Below, piece after piece: positions 9,765 through 19,189 of a stretch of DNA of 64,000 nucleotides. The notes beneath the pieces are model-generated. The model was not told where the DNA came from. It ran no database searches and saw only the letters and a program-made list of their open reading frames with translations. The DNA comes from Histomonas meleagridis (lineage: Eukaryota; Parabasalia; Tritrichomonadida; Dientamoebidae): positions 806,001 through 870,000 of the forward strand of contig WSYJ01000178.1 in the NCBI GenBank assembly GCA_020186115.1, given 5' to 3'. Position numbers and translations under genes: made by a program. Numbering within the stretch: position 1 is the stretch's first letter; each line of letters begins with the position of its first letter.

Positions 9765-10340
9765 TTATTTCTTGTGCTTGGCTGCTTCCTTGGCTTTGAT
9801 GGATGCTCTCCATGCTTTGTGAGCTGCTTGCTTGGTCTTAAATAATTCTGCCTTCTTTTCTTCATCCTTGATTACTCTCCATGTAACTTTTTGATCTTGC
9901 TTTGGAAGTGCGAAAAGAGATGGAATGGATTCACCTGCTGGAAGTTTTTCAGTCTTAGTGTGAACACGAACCATCTTTGCCTTATATGCTTTAAGGCGTT
10001 CGATGTTAGCTTGTTTGATTTCATCCTTTGTATGAACACGGAATTTATCCATTGCAATACCCATGAATCTAGCGCGTGATGGTTCAAATCCAGCAGCCTT
10101 AACTTCTTCAACTGTGAAACCACGACCAAGCCTTACCTTGCGGTTGTAGCGTACTGTTGGGCAGTGAACAAGTGGACGGAGTGGTCCTTCAACTGGACGT
10201 GGAGCAATTTTCTTTGCACGAATTGCTCTTGCGATTTGCCTCCTCTTCTTACGGGCTGGGTCATCAAAATAGAACTTAATACGACGGAACCAATCCTTAC
10301 GAAGGTGATCATTTGGAACTCTGTTGTTTTTGCAAACCAT
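9765..10340 (-). CDS. RPL13: 60S ribosomal protein L13 (L13e)
   Basis: 191 residues, close to the usual eukaryotic L13e length. The N-terminus MVCKNNRVPNDHLRKDW is followed by a basic region with PRPVEGPLRP, VHCPTVRYNRKVRLGRGF and TVEEVKAAGF, all L13e hallmarks, and the C-terminus is Lys/Ala-rich (KAKEAAKHKK). Structural protein of the large subunit, cytosolic ribosome. Codon use is more G/C-biased than in neighbours, as expected for a highly expressed gene. Upstream of the ATG is an ACGGTTAGACTTGGTC stretch that resembles the AACGGTTTGGCC box of the L38e and L29e genes in this window. The stop reads TAAA. Confidence 0.97.
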   Translation of the reverse strand: MVCKNNRVPNDHLRKDWFRRIKFYFDDPARKKRRQIARAIRAKKIAPRPVEGPLRPLVHCPTVRYNRKVRLGRGFTVEEVKAAGFEPSRARFMGIAMDKFRVHTKDEIKQANIERLKAYKAKMVRVHTKTEKLPAGESIPSLFALPKQDQKVTWRVIKDEEKKAELFKTKQAAHKAWRASIKAKEAAKHKK

Positions 10341-10444
10341 CTAAGCAGAAAAAGGTCAGACCAAGTCTAACCGTAAATTAACCGGTTATGAAAATTTCAA
10401 AATAAACCATTCAAAGTTCAAAAATTAAAATGTTCATTTCGAAA

Positions 10445-11260
10445 TTAATATGGAAATTTATTTAAAGAACAGCTGCCAATTGGCAGTAATGCATTCCGGT
10501 TTGGTGGGTATTTTGATGAAAACATTTTCTTATATGCAATATGAACATCAAGCGACCGTGAAATTAGATTACTTGTGTGTAAAAACCAAAGTACAAACGC
10601 AGCAAATGACGCTTTGAAAAAGAAACAGTAAACAGTCCATGAAAAGATTTCACTTGCATAATTTGGACAACTAATGAGATGAAAAAGTAAATTGCCAGGA
10701 ATTCTATATCCCGTTTCCCCAGCTGTTCTTAAAAAGCATAGAATGTAGTCATGAATTGATGCTAATGATTCGGAGGCGATAAATAAAATTGTTAAAATAA
10801 TTTTAAAAATAATATTTTTCCGAGTAGTATCAAATACAACTAAGCAAGCATTAATATAACTAGCCAATATGGTTCTTAATGAATAATATAAAACACTTTT
10901 AATTGGCCATGGCTTTGAATTACTACTCCTAAACAATGAGTAAATGAGAACTCGATGAATGTAATGCACTGAATACAAAATTAATGGAAACGTCATTCTA
11001 TGATAAGATAATCCGAAGTAAATTAAATAAAAAATAAAAGGCCCACACCCATGAACAAAAATAAATGCAATTCTGTCTTCTATTTCTGTGTTCTTTAAAT
11101 TTCTTACATAAGTTTTTCCGTATGGAAATTTAATATATTTACGAAAAACTAATAAACTACCTGCGAAAATTGACGAGCATTTGACAATATTATCGAAGAC
11201 ATTTGGTGATGTGAGTTCTTTGATAACAGATTTCCAAATGAGCACATTGTTTGAACCCAT
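10445..11260 (-). CDS. Very-long-chain enoyl-CoA reductase-like (TECR/Tsc13, steroid 5-alpha-reductase family)
   Basis: 271 residues from ATG 11260 (MGSNNVLIW); the frame extends nine codons upstream only via GTG. Multi-span membrane protein with about six hydrophobic segments. The C-terminal third carries the family signature: GYRIP, then LISCPNYASEIFSW, and finally YKKMFSSKYPPNRNALLPIG. SCPNY and the YP..R..L.P ending match Tsc13/TECR better than true steroid reductases. Expected role: last reduction step of very-long-chain fatty acid elongation in the ER, using NADPH. The N-terminal ubiquitin-like part of animal TECR is absent, as in shorter forms. The gene is divergent from the sensor at 11431. 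Confidence 0.75.
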   Translation of the reverse strand: MGSNNVLIWKSVIKELTSPNVFDNIVKCSSIFAGSLLVFRKYIKFPYGKTYVRNLKNTEIEDRIAFIFVHGCGPFIFYLIYFGLSYHRMTFPLILYSVHYIHRVLIYSLFRSSNSKPWPIKSVLYYSLRTILASYINACLVVFDTTRKNIIFKIILTILFIASESLASIHDYILCFLRTAGETGYRIPGNLLFHLISCPNYASEIFSWTVYCFFFKASFAAFVLWFLHTSNLISRSLDVHIAYKKMFSSKYPPNRNALLPIGSCSLNKFPY

Positions 11261-11430
11261 TTGAATTTTGCCAATAAAAACCGTCACATTCTAAAGTTTA
11301 TAAAACGGCTTTTCGATAGTTTTTTGGGGAATCCGTTATCTGTAAAATAAAAAAATTTAACACGAAGTAAATCGACCCAAAGCCAATTCTAAAGTTTACA
11401 TAATCTTTATAAAATACATCCCACAGATAT

Positions 11431-13734
11431 ATGTCTACAAAAAGGACAATCATGATGCCATTTGAGTATAACAAACTAAATGGTACCTCAAATTACAATA
11501 AAATCAAAAAAGCAAGTCAAACCCAAAATCATAATTGGCTGAAATTTGAAAGGAAACGAAATTCAACAAGAATCGAACATCTTTTTATCATTGTTCAAAG
11601 GAAGAAGTATAATTACATAATTTTTTTCCTTTGCTTTTTTTTATCAATCATAGTATTTATCATCTTTTATTTACTTTCAGTTGGAATGGATCATGATAAT
11701 GAACAATCTTATGCTTTTAATGTTTCTCAAATTATTTTTTCTATGTCAATTCAACAAATCAACAATCTTATATATGATACAATAGTTCTATCTAACTTTT
11801 TTATGAATTATTATTTTGCAACCGATTTTTTCCCACTTAACCTCAATAATTCACGAACCATTTTAAATGCATTTCTTTCAGCACGAATCTCCAATTTTCA
11901 ATTTGGTAATAAAATTAACTTTGCAAGGCCTGATGGCTTTATTATTGGTTGTCGTTACTATAATCGAACCAATGGGAAAATTTATTATCTTAATGAATCA
12001 GGAGGTACAGTCAAACAATGGAATACTCATTTTAATGAACTAAACGAATCATTTCCATATGGTGAGCCAAGCGAAACATTTCCTGATACCCTTACAAGCT
12101 CATTATGGTTTCGGGAAGCGATTGAATCGAAATTTATCGGCGCGACGACCGTTTATTACAGTAAAGAATTTCCGCAAATTTCAATTTATTCGTCTACATC
12201 AACTGAACCTAAATCCATAGTTTCCATAGATATGCCAGTTAGTCGTTTACGTAATGCTTTAGCTAACATACCCATTAATTCACAATCACGAATTGTTGTT
12301 TATGATAATGAAAACAAAGTTATAGCCGTTCGAAGTTATCAAGTTTTAAACAATTTACTTAATTCATTTGATGACATTGATGATAACATTATCCAATGTG
12401 CATATTCACAAGGGCTCTTTACGTCCACACCAATCGAAACCACGTTTACATGTGATGGACAAGAAATGGAATTTTTATCATCGATAATACCAATTGTTAA
12501 TTGGTCCGTTGGGATGATCATTAATTTTGATGGCATTACTTCCAATTTTGGCGATGATTACACGATCACATTTGTAATTTTATTATTTGTATTTATTGGC
12601 GTTTGGGTTTTCATTGTTGCGATATTATATGTAATTAAAAGTTCATTATCGAAAGTGCCCTCGAAAATTATGGACAAAGAGAAACATATTCTCAACTTAA
12701 AGCCGAATGGTATACCAATGGCAGTGATTGAGTTAAGACGAGCGCTTTTAGCGCATAATAAGAATCGAATTATTACTGATTCGATTGGAAACACAATAAC
12801 ATCATTGAATGAATCTTGTGGGAAATTAAACTTCGAATATACGCAAATCAATGATGGAATACCACATTTTGGTGCATATCAAAAGATGTTACAACAATTT
12901 TGTTTAAATGAGGAATATAATTTTTTGGTAACGAAACCTCAAAATAAAAATTATGATTCAAATGAAATACCAAAAAAAATATTAAAATTAATTACAAATT
13001 ATCATAAAATATTCGAATTGAAATTAGAATTAAAAATCGATTTGGTGATTTCAATCGTATTAAAAACAAATACTTTCTTCAAGAAAAAAAGATTAAAAAT
13101 GTTTTTGGGAAATTGTTTAAAACATATTTCAGAACTAAATTTTCCGATTTTTTTCGACTCGATTTTGTTCTTCGATTTAATTTATAAATATAAAATTAAT
13201 TCATTCGTAAATAACTCCGATTTATTATTAGTAATTTATTTTCTGATTATATCGTTCCATGTATCTATGAATAAAAATAGAAATAATGAAGAAATCATAG
13301 AAAGATTCTTTTTAAAGGATACAAAAAAAATTAAAAAAATTGTTAAACAAATTTTCGAAAAATTATTTCCTTATAAAACGGTTAACGATGAAAACCGTTG
13401 GAAATGCATGTTAACGTTCGCTTATAAGTTAATTGATGTTACACCAATTGATAAACAATTCTCAATAATATCTGAAACAAATTATTATTTGGTCGAGAAA
13501 TATCAGTTAAATTATAATGAAACTTTACTTTTGGTGAAATTTGTTTATATAACTTCATTAAATTCGTTCTTTTGTAATAAGGAAATTATTATAAACGAAG
13601 TAATGAAAATATTAAAATTGGATAATAATGACGAGGCAAAGCAATGTATGGCTAAATGGGTGATAATACCATTGCTGTCAACATTGTGCCAAATTGTCGG
13701 TCAGGAATTCGTTGCAAAATTAAAAGGCGGCTGA
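11431..13734 (+). CDS. Two-span membrane sensor with degenerate PDE-like domain
   Basis: 767 residues. A basic cytoplasmic N-terminus is followed by a membrane span at about residues 62-86, an outside region of about 280 residues and a second span at about 375-400 (FVILLFVFIGVWVFIVAILYV). The outside part looks like a double-Cache ligand-binding domain (LWFREAIES, IVSIDMP, RIVVYDNENKVIAV). The inside part is all-helical; its spacing and pieces such as MLTFAYKLIDVTPI and KWVIIPLLSTLCQIV resemble class I cyclic-nucleotide phosphodiesterases (family knowledge: MxxxADxSNP and IxxPLxxxW). The metal-binding HNxxH and HD residues are not present, so catalysis is unlikely. It may be a receptor pseudo-phosphodiesterase of the kind of two-span architecture expanded in trichomonads. 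The PDE relationship is tentative. Confidence 0.5.
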   Translation: MSTKRTIMMPFEYNKLNGTSNYNKIKKASQTQNHNWLKFERKRNSTRIEHLFIIVQRKKYNYIIFFLCFFLSIIVFIIFYLLSVGMDHDNEQSYAFNVSQIIFSMSIQQINNLIYDTIVLSNFFMNYYFATDFFPLNLNNSRTILNAFLSARISNFQFGNKINFARPDGFIIGCRYYNRTNGKIYYLNESGGTVKQWNTHFNELNESFPYGEPSETFPDTLTSSLWFREAIESKFIGATTVYYSKEFPQISIYSSTSTEPKSIVSIDMPVSRLRNALANIPINSQSRIVVYDNENKVIAVRSYQVLNNLLNSFDDIDDNIIQCAYSQGLFTSTPIETTFTCDGQEMEFLSSIIPIVNWSVGMIINFDGITSNFGDDYTITFVILLFVFIGVWVFIVAILYVIKSSLSKVPSKIMDKEKHILNLKPNGIPMAVIELRRALLAHNKNRIITDSIGNTITSLNESCGKLNFEYTQINDGIPHFGAYQKMLQQFCLNEEYNFLVTKPQNKNYDSNEIPKKILKLITNYHKIFELKLELKIDLVISIVLKTNTFFKKKRLKMFLGNCLKHISELNFPIFFDSILFFDLIYKYKINSFVNNSDLLLVIYFLIISFHVSMNKNRNNEEIIERFFLKDTKKIKKIVKQIFEKLFPYKTVNDENRWKCMLTFAYKLIDVTPIDKQFSIISETNYYLVEKYQLNYNETLLLVKFVYITSLNSFFCNKEIIINEVMKILKLDNNDEAKQCMAKWVIIPLLSTLCQIVGQEFVAKLKGG

Positions 13735-14085
13735 ATGGAATCAATAAATGTTTCTATGTGAAATTTTTTAATTATTTTTAAATGAATATAATAAAAGATT
13801 CAAAAAAAATTATGTGCTACACATAATGTTTTTGAGAGTAAAGAACATGATTTATGAATTCTTTAGTTCAGATATAATTATTTAATTTCATCTTTCCTTA
13901 AAAATCTTTTTTAGATCAATAAATTAATTGTCCATAATAATTTAATAATAATTTATTTTCCTTGCTAATTAAATAATATTATGTTATTACTAACTGACAT
14001 ATGATAAAATTTGAAAAACAAAAACAATAAGAAACACATTTAAACTTATTATCAAAATAATTAAAAAAATTAAAATTTGTAAAGT
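13735..14085. other. Intergenic, convergent 3' flanks
   Basis: 351 bp of A/T-rich DNA between two convergent stop codons. It contains AATAAA-like and TAAA runs compatible with 3' ends on both strands; nothing else is recognisable. Confidence 0.5.
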
Positions 14086-14879
14086 TTAATCTGACACCGC
14101 ATCAACATATTCAACGTCCAAATGATCTTCGAACGATTTAGCCATACCGGATGGTGGAGGTAGAGACGATGGCATTTGCTCCTTTGGTTGTAATAATTCG
14201 GATGACGCGTTTGATTTCGTTCTTCTTTTCCTTGCTTTTCGCGGAAGTTTTTTCTCTTCTTTCATTAGCGCAATGATATAATCGTCGAGCTCCAATTCTT
14301 CGTTTGTGGCACTGATGATTTCGGGATGCACAACGAGATGAGAACAGAATTCGGCGATCGATGTGATATCTGAACAAAATTGTTTTGAAATACCATCAAA
14401 TAAGGATAACAATGCAATACGGAAAAGATTGGATTCTTGATGGAATTTCGTAAGCTCTTGGGAAAAGGCAATAACAGATTCTTTCTCGGCTAATAAATTT
14501 TCAGGAGTATCTTCTTTTTTAACAGCAGCAAGTTTCGCTTGATAATCATCAAATTTTTCAATGGATGCATTAAGGCGTTTAATGACTTGATCTGATTGAA
14601 GAAGAAGAGGTTCTAAGGCATTTGAATAATTTTGGAAGACTTTCGAGAGCTTGATCCCAACGGCACCAAATTTCATATACATCTCTTGAAGTTTTTCGGG
14701 GGATGAAGCTGCTAATGTCAATAGAGACTTGGTAAAAAAGTGATTTATTTCTTTAATTAATTGTTTTATACATCCGATGTGCTTTTTTAGTTTACTCTGG
14801 TATCAGAAAAAAAACATACTATCATGGAATTAAAATATTTAATGTCAAATGTTTGAGCAACAACAGACTGCTTCTTCAT
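14086..14879 (-). CDS. Unrecognised helical (BAR-like) protein, probably with one 23-nt intron
   Basis: The frame of the main exon (14086-14796) stays open far upstream of its first ATG (14682) and there reads like protein (SLLTLAASSPEKLQEMYMKFG), but contains no start codon. Removing 14797-14819, which begins GTATG and ends CTGATACCAG, joins it in phase to an upstream exon starting at ATG 14879 (MKKQSVVAQTFDIKYFNSMI). The product would be 256 residues. Most of it is long helices of the kind seen in BAR/IMD domains (LSKVFQNYSNALEPLLLQSD); the tail has a basic patch RKARKRRTKS, a proline stretch SSLPPPSG and an acidic end. It may bind membranes or phosphoinositides (inference). If the intron is rejected the gene is 14086-14682, 198 residues. 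Confidence 0.6.
14797..14819 (-). other. Probable 23-nt spliceosomal intron
   Basis: On the minus strand the segment runs GTATG, eight T, then CTGATACCAG. GTATGT is the established trichomonad 5' splice site, and CTGAT fits the branch consensus CTRAY five bases before the AG. 23 nt matches the shortest trichomonad introns known to me. Both flanking frames are phase 0 and the intron is not a multiple of three, so splicing changes the frame correctly. A second possible AG at 14782 gives a 38-nt intron in the same phase. Confidence 0.55.
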
Positions 14880-15626
14880 TTTGATTTTAAATTGCACAAT
14901 TTTGGGGCGCCTTAAAAATTTAAAACGTTTTGAGGCGATTTTTTGTGTAAAAGCGGTTGAACCATCGGCAAATACTTTTTAATAAACTAATTAAATGTTG
15001 AGACTGCCTGAAACCAACTTAAAAGTTTTAGCATTTTTTCCCATTTGAAATGGTGTATAATGTTAAGTTACTTAGAAGTGCAAATTTAAAATTATATTTT
15101 AATGTTTAAATAATCAAAAAAATTATTAAATTTGACATTCTATTTTTAACAATAATTATAAAACCATATATGCAATGACATCGAAATAGCGATACTAAAA
15201 ATTAAATGGTATTTGCTCAGAGTGGCACTTGCTCGATTTTTTTTTTTTTATTTTGCACAATGCTTTATCTGACATTGATTTAAAATTTCTGAACTTTATT
15301 TTTATGCATATGTCTTGAATGTGTAATCGGTCTATTCACTTTCAACAGTCATTTGATAGAAATGTGTCGGTTTGATACAAATTTTTCGTCATTCAACGGT
15401 TATCGACTCAATCATGTAAACTAGAAAATCTCTAACTATCAAAATAAAAATCAAAATATCTTATGAAAATATTGTGCTATCTTTTATTTAAAAAAATATT
15501 TTGCATAATAAATTATACATATTATTATAAATAAGTATTAAATAAATTTATCTTCTTCAAAGTAATATTTTTAAATTTTTTTTATTTTGGTTTTTCAATG
15601 ATGAGTTCAAAATTTTTATTTTGTTA
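14880..15626. other. Intergenic, no gene seen
   Basis: About 750 bp of A/T-rich DNA upstream of the putative intron-containing gene. It contains GGCGCC (about 14907), a CAACGGTTATCG stretch (about 15395) with MYB-like cores, and a poly(T) run; no coding frame, tRNA or structured RNA is recognisable. Confidence 0.5.
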
Positions 15627-16085
15627 ATGACAAAGATACAGCCAAGAACACGCTCAGCTTCCTTAGTAGCAAAGATTAAGTTTGGTGCAACAATACAATT
15701 AAAACCTATTCCAAAGGCTTCCTCAAGCTCGATAAATAGAAATAGGAGTCAATGCGTTTTCAAAATTCAATTAACTAAAAGCGTAACACCAAAGCACATA
15801 TCGCTTCGTGAAAAACTCCGCTACATTAAAAATCAAAGAAGAAATGGAAGAGTTTGGACTCATTCATTACTTCCTCCAATTCCACCCGCAAAACAACAAA
15901 CTAAATTCAACCGGTTCAGGCCTGAGAGAAGGAATGCACGAATTTGGTCTTGGAGATCCACCCTCACTAAGCCAATTGTTACTTATATCTTCACTAAAAA
16001 GATGCCACTCATTCAAATCAAAAATCAGCGCCGAAATGCACTTGTCTCAATACACTGCGATAATAATAGCAATATTGATGAATGA
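15627..16085 (+). CDS. Doubtful hypothetical ORF, basic and repetitive
   Basis: 152 codons from ATG 15627. The product is basic with repeated motifs NQRRNGRVW, PERRNARIW and NQRRNALVS. I recognise no family. The +1-shifted frame over 15808-16191 is also open and shows equally periodic text (EEMEEFGL, REGMHEFGL, SAEMHLSQ), so the periodicity is in the DNA and it is unclear which frame, if any, is used. Neither frame has a recognisable domain, signal peptide or membrane segment. Could be a decayed repeat-protein gene. Confidence 0.25.
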   Translation: MTKIQPRTRSASLVAKIKFGATIQLKPIPKASSSSINRNRSQCVFKIQLTKSVTPKHISLREKLRYIKNQRRNGRVWTHSLLPPIPPAKQQTKFNRFRPERRNARIWSWRSTLTKPIVTYIFTKKMPLIQIKNQRRNALVSIHCDNNSNIDE

Positions 16086-16578
16086 AAAACGCCACATTCG
16101 AATGCCAATTTCGTGTCAACTTTTTCTAAACTTTACATTAATCGATTTTGCGTTGAAACAGAACAATGATTTTGTGTCTTTTCATATGTGAAATTACCAT
16201 GACTCCTTAAGGATTATGCAACAAACTCGGTTTTCTAAGTATTATCGTTTTGAAAATTCGATTAATTGAATCACATAAATTTTCTGAAATTGAAGTATTC
16301 ACATATAATTTTTCGCCTTTTAGATTTTAGCTTCATTAACTTATCCTTTTAATTTGTGATATTATCTCCTTTGAGTTCGAAAATAAACAACATTTTGAAA
16401 TAACCGTTCTGTAAACGATGACATAAGCTCACAATTGTGAAAAACGATTAAATATATTTCATTTTAGATGACGATGGAATACTAATTTGAATTCTGGTAA
16501 TGTGCCATAAGTTTTAATTGAATTTATATTGTCATTGATTTTTCATTGAATTTAAATTTTGCTGCTTACAACCAATTA
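16086..16578. other. Intergenic, no gene seen
   Basis: About 490 bp upstream of the three-span protein gene. A/T-rich with a few scattered ACGAT/AACG words (about 16420-16450); no coding or RNA feature is recognisable. Confidence 0.45.
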
Positions 16579-17367
16579 ATGGATCCAGAAGCTTTTAAAA
16601 AACGAAATGAAGCATTATTACAAAAAAGGTTGGCTAGACAAAAAAGAATCCTTGAACTCAGGTCTTTAGAAAATGGTGAAAAACAAGAAAATCCAATTCA
16701 ACAAAGCAAAGAAGTTAATACAAACATTCCAAAAGTTGTTGAAAAAAAAGAAGAACAAGACAGCAAAGAATCTCAAACCAAAGAAATTAAAGAAGTAGAT
16801 GTTCCAAAAGTTGATGAAAAGAAAGATAAAACACAAGACAACGAAGGTATGCCACCTCAACAAGGAGAAAAATCAAATTGTGAGAAACAAAAAGAAGATG
16901 AAAAAGACATCCAAGAAAAATTTCAGAAAATTTCAGATGACATCAACAAAACAAATTCAAATAACGCTCAAAAGTCAAATTCACATTCGTATTTACATGC
17001 ACATCTTTCAAAACAAGACAATCGAAGCATTTTTGACACATTGACTAATAATGGGAAAATAAGTAGTGCACCTACACCGATGTTTTTACGCATTCCACAA
17101 TTTCTCTGTTTTGTAATTTCTGCGTTTCTTTCGATTTTTGCTCCAGATTTTGGGTTGCTTTATTTAATTTTATCTGATTTCATTGCACATTTCTTAATGC
17201 CTTTTGTATTTAGTCCTAAGAAGCAAAGTTTACTTGTTGCATGCATTAAATGGTTAATTAATGGGTATAAAAGAATGCATATATATCTGTTAATAATATT
17301 AATGACAAGAGTATTTGTAAATATTTTCGATAAAAGCACACAAATAGAGCATGAGTTGTTTAAATAA
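16579..17367 (+). CDS. Three-span ER-type protein with GET2/CAML-like layout
   Basis: 262 residues from ATG 16579 (MDPEAFKKRNEALL). The frame extends further up only through TTG. Residues 1-28 form a basic amphipathic helix (QKRLARQKRILELRS), residues 35-145 are a Lys/Glu/Gln-rich disordered linker, and the C-terminal 95 residues hold three hydrophobic spans (PQFLCFVISAFLSIF, YLILSDFIAHFLMPF, MHIYLLIILMTRVF). This order, a basic N-terminal helix, a long charged linker and three C-terminal spans, is that of the GET2/CAML receptor for tail-anchored proteins, where the N-terminal helix binds the Get3 ATPase. There is no strong sequence identity, so the function is a hypothesis. The stop overlaps TAAA. 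Confidence 0.6.
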   Translation: MDPEAFKKRNEALLQKRLARQKRILELRSLENGEKQENPIQQSKEVNTNIPKVVEKKEEQDSKESQTKEIKEVDVPKVDEKKDKTQDNEGMPPQQGEKSNCEKQKEDEKDIQEKFQKISDDINKTNSNNAQKSNSHSYLHAHLSKQDNRSIFDTLTNNGKISSAPTPMFLRIPQFLCFVISAFLSIFAPDFGLLYLILSDFIAHFLMPFVFSPKKQSLLVACIKWLINGYKRMHIYLLIILMTRVFVNIFDKSTQIEHELFK

Positions 17368-17587
17368 AGTAATATCTTGTTATGCATTTAAAATTTTCTG
17401 ATTATCTATTGCATAAAGAATGTGAATTAAAAAAATAAGACAAATACCATTTTTTTTCAACATGTAGTATTTCTGCACTTGTTGTTACAAAATTACTTTA
17501 TAAACTCTTTTCCAAATGTAATGAAAGCGCAAAAAACATTTTCAGCAATGTAAACGTTCGAAAGGTGTACGTTTATAATTTTCATAC

Positions 17588-18517
17588 ATGTCTATTTCCC
17601 AAGAACAATTAAATGCTCTCGAAAAAAGATTGCAACAAACTATAGACGAAAAAGTTAATAATCTTCGTGTCGAATTAATTTCGGAAGCACGCACAATAAT
17701 TGAAAATTATCAAAGAAGTGATAAAACTGCAGCACGACTGCAAGATGCTCTTGACAAGATCAAATCTGAAGTTCTTCGGGTTGTTCGTTCTTCAGTTGCT
17801 TCACAAATATCAGCAATTCGAGCTCAACAAGATCGTGAGTTATCGCAATTAACCACTGCAGTTACCACAACTATCAGCGATCGCCTTCGATCACTCAAGT
17901 CCGAGGTTGCTGATTATTCTGCAAGTGAAAGAAATTCATCACGTAATTCCCAAGTTTCTTCTCTTGAACATCAAATTAAACTCTCTCTTCAGCAACTAGA
18001 CACCACTAACACCAATTTCCAGCAACAACTTTCTAGTATCATTTCCATGATTCGAAAAGAGAAATCTGAGATCACTTCACGCGCCTCAGAAATTTCTCTT
18101 TCGCAATCACAAGTTGACGAAGAAGAGCGTAAAATCCGACATCTTCAAGCCGAAGTTGCAGCGCGCGAAAAACAGCTTGCTGAAGAGCGAAAATTTTTGC
18201 AACAACAAACCGAAGAATTTATGAAAGAAAAGCGACAAATTGAACGTTCGCGTGCAACGTCTGGAAGAAGAGGAGCACAAGATCGTGATCTTGAGAAGTC
18301 GATACTTCGCGAATTGGAAAGTATCCGAAGAAGCATCGGCGCATCAGAAGTTTCATCAGTCGTCAGAGAGCTCAGAGACGAAGTTTCCGCGATCGCAAGG
18401 GAACGAGAAAAGCTGAGAAACGCAAGAGAAATGATGCAGAGGACACTGATGAACGGGGGCGATATGTCGTATGGCGGATATCAAACAATGATCGACCCGC
18501 GGCAGTCAATGATGTGA
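17588..18517 (+). CDS. Coiled-coil protein
   Basis: 309 residues, ATG 17588, nearly all heptad-patterned coiled coil rich in Arg, Glu, Gln and Ser (for example LEKRLQQTIDEKVNNLRVEL and EVAAREKQLAEERKFLQQQ). The last 20 residues are Gly/Met/Tyr-containing and non-helical (GGDMSYGGYQTMIDP). No catalytic domain, signal or membrane span. Probably a cytoskeletal or basal-body component, but I cannot assign a family. The gene is clearly more G/C-rich than its flanks. Just upstream is GTGTACGTTTATAA, one of the TACGTT boxes seen at several starts in this window. Confidence 0.75.
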   Translation: MSISQEQLNALEKRLQQTIDEKVNNLRVELISEARTIIENYQRSDKTAARLQDALDKIKSEVLRVVRSSVASQISAIRAQQDRELSQLTTAVTTTISDRLRSLKSEVADYSASERNSSRNSQVSSLEHQIKLSLQQLDTTNTNFQQQLSSIISMIRKEKSEITSRASEISLSQSQVDEEERKIRHLQAEVAAREKQLAEERKFLQQQTEEFMKEKRQIERSRATSGRRGAQDRDLEKSILRELESIRRSIGASEVSSVVRELRDEVSAIAREREKLRNAREMMQRTLMNGGDMSYGGYQTMIDPRQSMM

Positions 18518-19189
18518 TAAAATTTGGTTTTGTGTCTAAATTTTTGTTAATGAAAAACTTTTGATGAATATAATTTGGGAAGGAAAAATATTTATATTAA
18601 TGAAATTAAAATTAATTAAATTTTGTTTATTAATTTTATATTTTGCAAATCATTTTCAATTATATTAATGATTTTTATGTATCAGCGGAATTGCGATTAC
18701 CATAATGGATTATGGTTTCAAAGAATAATGGTTGACAAATTCAGGATACAGAGCTAATTTCCTATTAGAGCAGGTGCATCACAAAAAAGGTTTAAACGAT
18801 AATATGTATAGCTTTAATTAGAAAAAAAAATAACCAAATAATGATATTAAAACAACATTTTGCAAATAAACTTTTGATTTGTTCATATTATTTAAAATAT
18901 TTTTTTTAAATTTTGGATTACATATTTCTTAATATACTAATAGCCAATTTCAATAACAAAAATAGCTTATTTTCTTTTAATCCATCCTTTTTGGAAAAGA
19001 TTTCATTTATATTTTTTGATTATTTTTATCATAAAAATCTTCTTCATAAAAATCAAATGGTTCTTATCTATTTTTCTTCGATCTTAAAATATTTTCTATT
19101 TTTGCACCTTTCTGTGATTTATTCTTTTCTTATGGTCATATTGTTCACTATCACATGATTCTTCAAAGTAATGACATTCCTTCTCACTT
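18518..19189. other. Intergenic, no secure gene
   Basis: About 670 bp between a coiled-coil gene and the stop of the C2 gene. An open frame at 18913-19158 has no ATG before residue 49 and is Phe/Leu/Ile-rich low-complexity text typical of translated A/T DNA. 18680-18790 is less A/T-rich than its flanks but matches no RNA that I recognise. Confidence 0.45.

Noticed and set aside
18680-18790. GATACAGAG stretch considered as U6 snRNA
   Set aside because: The ACAGAGA box is not intact, AGC and the U6 stem are missing, and surrounding bases do not fit.
18913-19158. 81-codon open frame
   Set aside because: Starts at TTG, has no early ATG and consists of Phe/Leu/Ile/Asn-rich text typical of translated A/T DNA.
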